Source: Planctomycetota bacterium
GTDB taxonomy: Bacteria; Planctomycetota; UBA8108; UBA1146
Assembly (NCBI GenBank): GCA_018694835.1
Contig: JABHOG010000038.1
Coordinates: 1 to 56,501, forward strand
Reading direction: 5' to 3'
DNA: 56,501 nt
Position numbers and translations under genes: made by a program. The notes beneath the pieces were generated by a model. That model ran no database searches, was not told where the DNA came from, and worked only from the letters and a program-made list of their open reading frames with translations. Of the stretch, positions 37,135 through 44,829 are shown in pieces (position 1 is the first letter of the stretch; every line of letters begins with the position of its first letter).

Positions 37135-38514
37135 CTAGAAGCGGACCTCGGAGGAGATCGAGATCACCTCGACTCCCGATCCGACTCCCAATGCCTTGGC
37201 ATTCTGCAGGGTGCCAGCATTGAAGTAGAAGGTCAGGTAGTCGGTCGCACGGTAGGTCGCACGGACATCGAACTCGTCGCCCAGCTTGCTGCTGGAGGAC
37301 CCATTCGAGGCCGCACCATTGCTGTTGGCATTGAGGGTCGCATAGGCAAACAGCCCCTGCACCGACCATTCAGGAGTCAGGTTCATACCGCCCTTGATCT
37401 TGAATGCACGGTAGTTGGTGTCGACATCGAGACCGTAGTAGGCGTCCTCGAGTACCAGTAGATCATTGTTGAACTCGTACGAGACGAAGTTCGAGTTACT
37501 GGAGTTGGCACCGTTGTCATCTCCCGACAGATCCCACAGGGAAAAATCGACCCATGGAGCGTCATTCTCATCCGCCTCAGGAATGTCGTAATGAACTCCA
37601 GCGACCAATCCGTAGGCACTGTTCTGGTTGACCGAACTGCTGTAGTCGCCGAACTGCCAGTAGAGTTCACCGTAGAATTTGAGACCGTCATCTCCCGACA
37701 GGTGTCCACCACCTCCGAAGGTCAGAAGATCACTACCTCCGTCATTCTTCGAGTTGAGCAGGACGATTCCCATGTCACCGGTATAGTCACCGGTATCGAG
37801 TGGCAACCCGTAGACCAGGCCGAACAGGGATTCGTTATCGACCGGAGACAGATCAAACATCAGGACATCGAGAGTGTTCTCGCCGAGATCGTAATGGCCC
37901 ACTGCTCCGACCGCCTGAAGAGAACGGACCCGACCGGCGGAAGCAGACTGTGGCGCACCGCTGTCTCCTCCACCATTGTCGTAGGCAGACTCCGCATTCC
38001 CCAGATCAAGCAGGAAAGGCTGGTGGTTCCCCGAAAAGTCGATGGCGTATTCCACCACCCCGAAATCGAGATCGAGTGCGGCGTCCATCGCACCTTCCCA
38101 GCTCACCTTGGCTTCTCCGAGGGACATTGGAAGATTCCCATCCCGACCGTTACTGTCGATGTCAAAGGGAGTTTCAAGGATCAGATTCGCCGTCACTCCT
38201 TCTGAGATCGAGGCCACGATCCCGATGTTGACGAGCGGATCAAAGAAGGAGCCTCCCGCCAGATCTCCCGGCCAACTGCCTCCCAGGAGCAGTGGATCGT
38301 CACCGGATCCTCCCGCCGCTGCGAGTCCAGCGCGACCGAATGAATCGCTGCGATCGACCAGGCTGAGCGTCATGTCGCCGGTGATGGTCAACCGAAGCGC
38401 ACGACCCGGTTTGACATCGCCACCTAGACTGGTTTGAGAAAATGCCGTACTGCTGACCGAGATCGCCAGTACCACTGCAACAACGAGGCTGGGAAGCCTG
38501 TGAATTCTGTTCAT
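37135..38514 (-). CDS. Predicted outer-membrane beta-barrel protein, unrecognised family
   Basis: 459 aa from the ATG at 38514, with a G-rich ribosome binding site. Residues 1-26 form a signal peptide (MNRIHRLPSLVVAVVLAISV, cleavage after AFS). The mature part alternates short amphipathic strands with Asp/Gly/Asn-rich turns and contains no Cys. It ends ISISSEVRF, with the C-terminal Phe typical of proteins inserted by the Bam machinery. Strand-like segments such as LTFGGGGHLSGDDGLKFYGE and TDYLTFYFNAGTL fit a porin-like barrel. It is inserted between ispD and ispF. No specific family is recognised. Confidence 0.8.
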   Translation of the reverse strand: MNRIHRLPSLVVAVVLAISVSSTAFSQTSLGGDVKPGRALRLTITGDMTLSLVDRSDSFGRAGLAAAGGSGDDPLLLGGSWPGDLAGGSFFDPLVNIGIVASISEGVTANLILETPFDIDSNGRDGNLPMSLGEAKVSWEGAMDAALDLDFGVVEYAIDFSGNHQPFLLDLGNAESAYDNGGGDSGAPQSASAGRVRSLQAVGAVGHYDLGENTLDVLMFDLSPVDNESLFGLVYGLPLDTGDYTGDMGIVLLNSKNDGGSDLLTFGGGGHLSGDDGLKFYGELYWQFGDYSSSVNQNSAYGLVAGVHYDIPEADENDAPWVDFSLWDLSGDDNGANSSNSNFVSYEFNNDLLVLEDAYYGLDVDTNYRAFKIKGGMNLTPEWSVQGLFAYATLNANSNGAASNGSSSSKLGDEFDVRATYRATDYLTFYFNAGTLQNAKALGVGSGVEVISISSEVRF

Positions 38515-38758
38515 GGGGTGTTCCCCCCCTTCTCCGGATGAAGACAACCTGAATTACAACAACCTGAATACTGTCAGGCTGCGTTGAAATCCGACCTCGC
38601 ATCCGGCATCCGAACTGGACACCCGACCATTCCACAGGTCAGATCAATCGGTGGAGTCTGCGCAATCAGATCCGCCCGGTCAAGGGTGCCCTCCAAAGGC
38701 TCGGGAGAGATATTCGGATGTTGGTCTCCCGGCCATGAGGTCCGGGGGAGGAGAGATC
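38515..38758 (-). promoter_or_regulatory. Upstream region of the outer-membrane-type gene
   Basis: 244 nt without a gene between ispD and the barrel gene. Two copies of acaacctgaat (38544-38554 and 38559-38569), 15 bp apart, lie 30-55 nt before the start codon and could be an operator or part of the leader. A TTGACC (-35-like) is visible farther up, but without a convincing -10. Confidence 0.35.
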
Positions 38759-39448
38759 TCACTCACTGCGTCGAAAAAGCGCCTCTGCCGCGTCGAGATC
38801 CTTGACGGTGGTGATCTTCGGATTGGGGTGCTGGGGTTCGACGAATTCAACATCGAGACCACGACAAGCCACCGCCTCCACCTCATCTGTGCCCTCAGCG
38901 CCGCTTCCAGAGAGTGCCTGACGGATCGAGTCCAACTCGAATACCTGGGGAGTTTGCGCCTGCCATAACTGATCTCGATCAACCCTTTGATGCCAACGAT
39001 GCTGCCGGTCCAGCCGATGCAGGGTATCGGTCACCGGGCTGGCCAGTAGCGCCGCTCTGGAGTGACTCGCACGATCCAGCACTCGGGCCAGATCATCGGG
39101 GTGAAGAAGCGGTCGGGCGCCGTCATGAATCGCCACCAGATCTCCCCCAGCGGCGGAGATCGCTGCCAGTCCCGCCAGCACGCTTGCCCTGCGAGTGTCG
39201 CCTCCCACGACGATTTCGACCGGAACCGCTGCTGAATCAAACTGCTGGAGCCAGTCTTTCGCCGCCGGCAAATCCCCCGGATGGACCACCAGCGCCGCAC
39301 TGCGACAGGATGGATGAGCGGTCGCCGCCTCCAGCGAGTGGATCACCATCGGACGCCCCGCCAGCGGCACCGCAGCCTTTCTGGTCCGCTGGCCGAGACG
39401 GGTGCCCTCACCGGCGGCCACCAGCACGACGTGATAGTCAGAGACCAT
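38759..39448 (-). CDS. ispD: 2-C-methyl-D-erythritol 4-phosphate cytidylyltransferase
   Basis: 229 aa, normal length. Third step of the MEP pathway, CTP + MEP to CDP-ME. The nucleotide-binding start VVLVAAGEGTRLGQ, VAIHDGARPLL, QAQTPQVFEL, GTDEVEAV and the C-terminal KITTVKDLDAAE are all family motifs. It lies 12 nt after the dGTPase-type gene. ispF lies on the same strand, separated by the barrel gene. Confidence 0.95.
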   Translation of the reverse strand: MVSDYHVVLVAAGEGTRLGQRTRKAAVPLAGRPMVIHSLEAATAHPSCRSAALVVHPGDLPAAKDWLQQFDSAAVPVEIVVGGDTRRASVLAGLAAISAAGGDLVAIHDGARPLLHPDDLARVLDRASHSRAALLASPVTDTLHRLDRQHRWHQRVDRDQLWQAQTPQVFELDSIRQALSGSGAEGTDEVEAVACRGLDVEFVEPQHPNPKITTVKDLDAAEALFRRSE

Positions 39449-39460
39449 ATCGCGCTCTCC

Positions 39461-40678
39461 TCATGACAATCGTCCGGGGTCATTTTGATGGGGGCTGAAC
39501 AAGCGCTCGTACTCCTGCACACAGTAGCGATCGGTCATGCCTGCGATGTAATCACACACCGCACGCTCCCTGCCAATCTCTGCACAGCGGTCGAGGAAAT
39601 CTCTGGGCAATTGCGCGGGTTCACGGACAAACTCCTGGAACAGTGCCGCCACCATCCTCCTGCCCTTTTGAGAAACCCTGACGCAATGCGGATCCCGATA
39701 GAGACGATCATGAAGAAAAGTCTGAAGTTGTGCCTTCTCGGCACTCATCGCATCGGAGAATCCGAGTAAGTCATCGGGAGCCGTCCGTACGTCCTCGACA
39801 CTCTGGATATTTCGTTCGTCAATGCGCCCACTGCTGGTCACCACCAGATCGTTGATCTGATCCGAGATTACACCCGAGATGGTCCTTGCGATCAGCACCC
39901 TGCGAGACAATGCCTCTCCGTACTGCTGTCGAACTGCGGCTTCCGATCGAGCGAAGATCTCGATCTCACGCAATGCTTCCAGTTCCAGCACACCCGAGCG
40001 CAAGCCATCGTCGAGATCGTGACTGTCGTAGGCGAGGGAGTCGCCGATGTCTGCCAGTTGCGCTTCCAGCGTCGGCGGTACCCCGGGCTCGAACTCTGCC
40101 AACCCCGGCTCGTCGAAGCGTCCGTAGTGCTTGACGATCGACTCTCGTACCTCCCACGACAGATTGAGACCGAGAAACCCGGGATAACGATGTTCCAGTA
40201 GATCGACGACCCTCAATGCGTGGCGGTTGTGGTTGAAGCCACCATGAGAAGCCATCAGCTGGTCCAACTCCCTCTCACCGGCATGACCGAAGGGTGGATG
40301 ACCCAGATCGTGTCCGAGCGCGATCGTCTCGACCAGATCCTCGTTGAGACCGAGACGACGGGCGACCGCACGAGAGACCTGTGCCACTTCCAGGGTATGG
40401 GTCAGTCGGGTGCGGTAGTGATCACCCTGGTGACTGGCAAATACCTGGGTCTTGTACTCGAGACGACGAAAAGCAGTGCAGTGGATCACTCTCTCCCGAT
40501 CGATCTGATAGGCAGTTCGATGTGGCGCAGTCGGCTCTGGATGAACTCGACCACGACTACGAGCACTCTGCATCGCATAGGGTGCCAGCAGTTGCTGCTC
40601 CCGGGTGTGGGGGTCGAGCCAGACCTTTGCGGCGGGATCGGAATCCGACCCGGTCGTCTCGATCGATCCATCACTCAT
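39461..40678 (-). CDS. dgt: dGTP triphosphohydrolase-like HD protein
   Basis: 405 aa. Likely splits dNTPs to nucleoside and triphosphate. The HD metal site is clear: RLTHTLEVAQVSRAVARRLG, then the ALGHDLGHPPFGHAGE motif and a downstream DIGDSLAYDSHDLDDG containing the last Asp. The N-terminal RTAYQIDRERVIHCTAFRRL is typical of the bacterial type II branch. It follows the LysM gene directly with no spacer. Substrate preference cannot be told from sequence. Confidence 0.93.
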   Translation of the reverse strand: MSDGSIETTGSDSDPAAKVWLDPHTREQQLLAPYAMQSARSRGRVHPEPTAPHRTAYQIDRERVIHCTAFRRLEYKTQVFASHQGDHYRTRLTHTLEVAQVSRAVARRLGLNEDLVETIALGHDLGHPPFGHAGERELDQLMASHGGFNHNRHALRVVDLLEHRYPGFLGLNLSWEVRESIVKHYGRFDEPGLAEFEPGVPPTLEAQLADIGDSLAYDSHDLDDGLRSGVLELEALREIEIFARSEAAVRQQYGEALSRRVLIARTISGVISDQINDLVVTSSGRIDERNIQSVEDVRTAPDDLLGFSDAMSAEKAQLQTFLHDRLYRDPHCVRVSQKGRRMVAALFQEFVREPAQLPRDFLDRCAEIGRERAVCDYIAGMTDRYCVQEYERLFSPHQNDPGRLS

Positions 40679-41068
40679 TCAACGGCCTCCCGATTTCTTT
40701 TGGACTCTTCTGATCATCGGTTTTCCCACCGGCAACAGGATCTCCGTTCCTGGAGCGATCGTCACGCCCTTCCAGCGAGGGTTGAGCGATTCCAGTTCGA
40801 TCACCGAATAGCCGCGGTCGCGGGAGATCCACAGCAATGTTTCACCGCTGCCGGTTCGATGGATGGCTCCCTGATCTTTCAATACCGGGATGGGCACTCT
40901 CTCTGGCGAAGTGGTATGACTACAGCCGACCACGCCAACCCACACCACACCAGCCCAGATCCCCAGCACCCACCACAGTAGTCTTCCCTTGCCCTTGCCG
41001 AGGAAGGAAGAGGTTCCCCCTTGCCCGACCCAGCGTTGCAGGAATTCAGATCGGTTCACCATGGTCAT
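40679..41068 (-). CDS. Small membrane-anchored LysM-domain protein
   Basis: About 129 aa from an ATG at 41068 with GAGG upstream; an ATG two codons later is also possible. A hydrophobic segment (LLWWVLGIWAGVVWVGVVGC) ends in a lipobox-like VVGC, so it may be a lipoprotein or a single-pass membrane protein. Residues from about 78 resemble a LysM fold (HRTGSGETLLWISRDRGYSV...ELESLNPRW...IAPGTEILLP), which would bind peptidoglycan. Its stop directly abuts the dgt start. Confidence 0.75.
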   Translation of the reverse strand: MTMVNRSEFLQRWVGQGGTSSFLGKGKGRLLWWVLGIWAGVVWVGVVGCSHTTSPERVPIPVLKDQGAIHRTGSGETLLWISRDRGYSVIELESLNPRWKGVTIAPGTEILLPVGKPMIRRVQKKSGGR

Positions 41069-41208
41069 CGGTGGCCCCTCAACATCCCCAGGAATTAACG
41101 AGAAAAGATCCAACCTGAATATCCGCCCGGCCCTCGCTACGAGTGCCTCTCCACTGCAGCATAGCAGAGACCGGTGGTCAGCGGGATAGCAGCGGAGACA
41201 GTTGAGTC

Positions 41209-41214
41209 AGGAGG
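41209..41214 (+). promoter_or_regulatory. Ribosome binding site of the amidohydrolase gene
   Basis: AGGAGG, five bases before the ATG at 41220. It decides between this ATG and the in-frame TTG at 41202. Confidence 0.85.
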
Positions 41215-41219
41215 AGCGG

Positions 41220-42440
41220 ATGCGGATCTCGGCGCAGGCGATCTGGAATGGACACGGAACAGCTCGTCCCGGTCGCATCTCCATCCGCGATGGTAGAATC
41301 GAGCAGATCTTGCCTCCCGGGCCCGCCGACATCGACCTCGGAGAAGCGATCCTCTGCGCCGGATTCGTCAATGCACATCTGCATCTCGACCTGTCACTGC
41401 CTCGCCCGACCGAGACGATGGTCGGATCCTTCGACGACTGGCTGCTCTCGGTGGTCGAGGCTCGCCAGCAACTGGGTGAAGACGGACGGACGATCCACGC
41501 CGCATTCGGTGTCGAAGAGACCCTTGCCGGAGGCACCACCGCCGTCTTCGACATCGATCCTGCCGGAGCTTCGATCACTGCGCTGACCGACAGCCCGCTG
41601 CGACGCTTGCTTCTGCGCGAGGTGATCGCCTTGAACTCTCGACCGGGAATCGATTTCGAAGCACTCGGCCACTTTCTTCGAGGCGCCAACGATGGTGACC
41701 GTGAGTTACGAGGCATCTCCCCCCACTCCTCCTACACCGTGCATCCAGAGGTGCTGGCGACCCTGCTGCCCTGGTGCCGTGAACAGGATGTACCGTGGGC
41801 GATGCACATCGCCGAGCCGACGTGGGAACGGGAACTGCTCGTCGACGGCAGCGGCGAGGGTGCGAGATTTCTCGAAGGATTTGGTGCCGATCCTGCATCG
41901 TTTCGCCGTGGCCAGACGATGATCGAAGCACTGCACGGCTCCGGCGACCTGACCCGACACGGTCTCGTGGTCCACGGCAACGAGTGTTCCGAAGATGAAA
42001 TCTCTGCCATCGGTGAATCCGCATCGGCACTGGTGTGGTGCCCCCGCTCTCACGCCTTCTTCGGCAGAACTCCGCACCCGGCACCAGACGCTGCCCGATC
42101 GGGTGTACCGGTGATGCTAGGTACCGATGGAAAGGTCTCTGCCGGCACCCTCTCGATGCTCGATGAGATGGGTGCCGCTCGCGCGGCGGCCGCCGATCTC
42201 GACATCGAAACGATCTGGAAGATGGCGATCGTCCACCCGCGCCAGTGGCTGGCGCGAGCGGGCCATCCGGAACTGCTCGGGAGCGGCACCCTGAAAGAGG
42301 GCGATCCCGCCGACCTGGTGGCGGTGTCGATCCCCGAGGGAGATGGTCCGCTGCTGGAGCGGGCGCTGGCCGGCGAAGTGTTCGGCACCTGGATCGACGG
42401 TCGAGCGTTACAGCCGGAGATACTCAACGGTTCTCAGTAG
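41220..42440 (+). CDS. Amidohydrolase-family deaminase/hydrolase
   Basis: 406 aa. Metal-dependent hydrolase of the aminohydrolase superfamily. The HxH of strand 1 is NAHLHLDLS (His53, His55), preceded by LCAGFV; later ligands are in MHIAEPTWERE, VVHGNECSE and MLGTDGKVS. A small beta domain at each end (ARPGRISIRDGRIEQILPP; LKEGDPADLVAV) is typical. Subfamily is uncertain: it resembles chlorohydrolase/aminodeoxyfutalosine deaminase-type enzymes, so a role in nucleoside or menaquinone-precursor deamination is possible but not shown. It is the first plus-strand gene, divergent from the LysM gene. Confidence 0.88.
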   Translation: MRISAQAIWNGHGTARPGRISIRDGRIEQILPPGPADIDLGEAILCAGFVNAHLHLDLSLPRPTETMVGSFDDWLLSVVEARQQLGEDGRTIHAAFGVEETLAGGTTAVFDIDPAGASITALTDSPLRRLLLREVIALNSRPGIDFEALGHFLRGANDGDRELRGISPHSSYTVHPEVLATLLPWCREQDVPWAMHIAEPTWERELLVDGSGEGARFLEGFGADPASFRRGQTMIEALHGSGDLTRHGLVVHGNECSEDEISAIGESASALVWCPRSHAFFGRTPHPAPDAARSGVPVMLGTDGKVSAGTLSMLDEMGAARAAAADLDIETIWKMAIVHPRQWLARAGHPELLGSGTLKEGDPADLVAVSIPEGDGPLLERALAGEVFGTWIDGRALQPEILNGSQ

Positions 42441-42462
42441 CACGGTACCTGACATGAAAAAA

Positions 42463-42534
42463 AGCGGGTGATGGGGATCGAACCCACGACTTTCAGCTTG
42501 GGAAGCTAACGCTCTACCACTGAGCTACACCCGC
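42463..42534 (-). tRNA. tRNA-Gly (anticodon CCC)
   Basis: Acceptor GCGGGTG/CACCCGC, D-arm GCTCAGTGGTAGAGC, anticodon stem TTAGC/GCTGA with loop TTCCCAA, T-arm GGGTTCGATCC. No CCA is encoded; the discriminator T is the first of seven T on the minus strand, which together with the acceptor/T stem could end transcription. It lies 23 nt beyond the convergent amidohydrolase stop. Confidence 0.93.
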
Positions 42535-42653
42535 ACTATTTCCACCCTCGCATTGTCATCGAACCCGCCCACCGATCCAGTTTCATGAGTGGGTAGAATC
42601 CGCACCGAGCAATGCACTGTGCCGGCACAATCCATCGAAGGCGATTCACGCAT

Positions 42654-43730
42654 CTATTTCGATCGTTCGCTGGAGCCGACGAATCGCAACTCCATCAGCA
42701 CCGCCCCGTGATCGGACGGGAACTGCCGATCCGCGACCGGAATCGCCTCGTCCTCCCAGGCGATGGGATAGACCTGCCCCGCCACCGGCTCCAGTTTCCA
42801 GCCAGCCTTGGGGCCATCTTCATCACCATCTTTCGCCGCATCCGGATCGTGGATGTAGAGGCGGTCGATCCGCTCGAATCCCTGATCCTTGCCGCCGCTG
42901 GTGCGGTACATCGGCGACCAGGTGATGCCCGGCCGCTGCACCGGATTGGGATGGACCGTCCGGAAGGAATCGATGAAGCCCGCATCCGCCATGGCGAGAC
43001 TGACCGGTAGATCGAGCGGACGACGTCGCTTGTAGACGCGAGAGGTGTCGGTAGTCCAGTCGAGATGCGACGGGGTGTTCCAGTCGCCACCGACCAGCAG
43101 CGGAATCGACAGGTCGAGATGGCCGACTGCATCCAACTTGGCGATGATGCGTTGGGCCTGGGGAAGTCGCTGCGATCGCACGAACTCCGACTCGAGCAGA
43201 TCGCCATCGGTGATATCGGGGGTGTCGCGCAGTTTTGTCGTGATGTAGTCGCGATAGTCGATCCAGATGCTCCAGGCGATGAAGTCGCGACCTTGATCGT
43301 CGACCAGTCTGGCCCCGACCGCATGCCAAGGTTCGTGGGTGAACCGATCGGTGATGTCGAAGCGGGTCAGGATGCAAAGATGTGGACTGTCCGCCTGCCA
43401 CTGGTTCCAGCCGAGTTGCTCGGCGAGCCATGCGCCGAGCAGTGGCCGCTCCCCATCGATGTCGTAACTCTCCTGCATCAGCACCAGATCCGCACCGGAG
43501 TCGCGGATCACTGCCAGCGCCTTCTCGGCACCGTCGACCACGCTGTTCCCTCCGTTCAAGACGTTCCACACCAGCACCCGTAAATTGTCATCGGCGGCGG
43601 CGACCGGTGCATCGCTCGATCGAACCATCGGATCTGCACAGCCTCCGGCGAGCAGGGCGGCGCAGATCAGGGTGAGTAGCCCCCACTGGGGGAGACGGGG
43701 GATGCGTTGCCAGGGGAAGGCGATGATCAT
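42654..43730 (-). CDS. Exported endonuclease/exonuclease/phosphatase-fold lipoprotein
   Basis: 358 aa from the ATG at 43730, with AAGGAG eight bases upstream. A hydrophobic leader ends in LLAGGC, a good lipobox, so the protein is likely a lipoprotein. The fold signatures are in order: LRVLVWNVLNGG, LVLMQESYD, LLVGGDWNTPSHLDW, and the final FPSDHGAVLMEL with the catalytic Asp-His. This family includes nucleases, sphingomyelinases and phosphatases; the substrate cannot be told. The gene is convergent with the amidohydrolase and divergent from tatD. Confidence 0.88.
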   Translation of the reverse strand: MIIAFPWQRIPRLPQWGLLTLICAALLAGGCADPMVRSSDAPVAAADDNLRVLVWNVLNGGNSVVDGAEKALAVIRDSGADLVLMQESYDIDGERPLLGAWLAEQLGWNQWQADSPHLCILTRFDITDRFTHEPWHAVGARLVDDQGRDFIAWSIWIDYRDYITTKLRDTPDITDGDLLESEFVRSQRLPQAQRIIAKLDAVGHLDLSIPLLVGGDWNTPSHLDWTTDTSRVYKRRRPLDLPVSLAMADAGFIDSFRTVHPNPVQRPGITWSPMYRTSGGKDQGFERIDRLYIHDPDAAKDGDEDGPKAGWKLEPVAGQVYPIAWEDEAIPVADRQFPSDHGAVLMELRFVGSSERSK

Positions 43731-43895
43731 GTCGTGAACTCCTTGCAACGCTCTCGAGCGGGGTGGGCGGTCGATGCTGGGAATCGACCGACAGACTGGA
43801 CAATTGGCATTGTCACGAAACCCTCTTCGGGGTCAAGATGGAGTGTCATTCAAAGCAGAGATGACAACAGCAAGAACATCAGCAAGGAGTCTCCA

Positions 43896-44693
43896 GTGCC
43901 GGCAGAAGCGATCGACAGCCATGCCCACCTCTACTTCGATCGTTTCAACGACGATCGTGACGAGGTGATCCAACGCGCCAAGGATGCGGGTTTTGTCGCC
44001 ATCATCAACATCGCCGTCGATGAACAGACCAGTCGCCAGGTCATCCAGCTGGCGATGGAAAACGAGGGTTTCTGTCATGCAGTGGTCGGTGTTCACCCGA
44101 CTCATTCCGGTATGTCCGCCGACGATCTGAAGACCGCACTCGCGGCCGTGGAAAAGTTGTGCGATGAGCACCCTCAGCAGGTGGTCGGCATCGGAGAGAT
44201 CGGATTGGACTATTACTGGAAGGAAGTCAGCCCGGCAGATCAGGAGCGCGCCTTCATCGCACAACTCGACATCGCGCGTCGGCGCAAGCTACCGGTGGTG
44301 ATTCATTGTCGTGAAGCGTGGCCCGATACGCTGGCGGTCATCGAAAAACATGGAACTGGAGTGACCGGCGTCTTTCATTGCTTTGGCGGTACCGTCAAAG
44401 AAGCGCAACTTGCGCTCGATCTCGGTTGGTATCTTTCCTTTGCCGGTAATGTCACCTATCCAAAGGCGCAAGATCTGCGCGATGCGGCCAAGGTGGTCCC
44501 GCTCGACCGATTGTTGCTGGAAACAGACAGCCCATTTCTGGCGCCGCAACCGAAGCGAGGGAAACGTAACGAACCGGTGCACTCACTACACACCGCTGAC
44601 CAGCTGGCCAAGATCCACGGCACCGATCGGCGCACCGTTCTCGAGGCGACCACCTTCAATTCGAGGACGTTGTTTCACCTCAGTAGTGGATAG
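43896..44693 (+). CDS. tatD: TatD-family metal-dependent deoxyribonuclease
   Basis: 265 aa from a GTG at 43896, with AAGGAG six bases upstream, giving normal family length. The frame extends 63 codons upstream without similarity. Metal ligands: DSHAHLYFD (His9, His11), GIGEIGLDYYW, VVIHCREAW, GVFHCFGG and LLETDSPFLAP. TatD enzymes act as 3'-5' exonucleases or endonucleases in DNA repair. The gene ends 70 nt before a bidirectional terminator-like hairpin. Confidence 0.94.
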   Translation: MPAEAIDSHAHLYFDRFNDDRDEVIQRAKDAGFVAIINIAVDEQTSRQVIQLAMENEGFCHAVVGVHPTHSGMSADDLKTALAAVEKLCDEHPQQVVGIGEIGLDYYWKEVSPADQERAFIAQLDIARRRKLPVVIHCREAWPDTLAVIEKHGTGVTGVFHCFGGTVKEAQLALDLGWYLSFAGNVTYPKAQDLRDAAKVVPLDRLLLETDSPFLAPQPKRGKRNEPVHSLHTADQLAKIHGTDRRTVLEATTFNSRTLFHLSSG

Positions 44694-44762
44694 ATTTGGT
44701 GACGTAGGTATTCGAAGCCTGGGGACTCATCGAGAGTTCGATTTGCGAGAGACTAGATGCCA

Positions 44763-44797
44763 AAGAGGTGAACGAGCTCATCGCTCCTTCACCTCTT
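44763..44797. terminator. Hairpin between convergent tatD and dockerin-like gene 1
   Basis: aagaggtgaa / ttcacctctt is a perfect 10-bp stem; inside it gagc/gctc pairs again around a 5-nt loop. It stands between two converging genes, 33 nt beyond the minus-strand gene's stop, and could end transcription from both sides, though only short T-stretches follow. Confidence 0.6.
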
Positions 44798-44829
44798 GGA
44801 CTCCTGGATGATTTTGTTGAGTGTCTCTG

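Noticed and set aside
36956..37369. 138-codon N-terminal extension of IspF
   Set aside because: It passes through a strong hairpin and the end of the barrel gene; the protein part resembles nothing, while the ATG at 36955 gives normal IspF length.
43707..43895. Longer TatD start 63 codons upstream
   Set aside because: The upstream part overlaps the start region of the divergent lipoprotein gene and lacks similarity; the GTG at 43896 has a well-placed AAGGAG.
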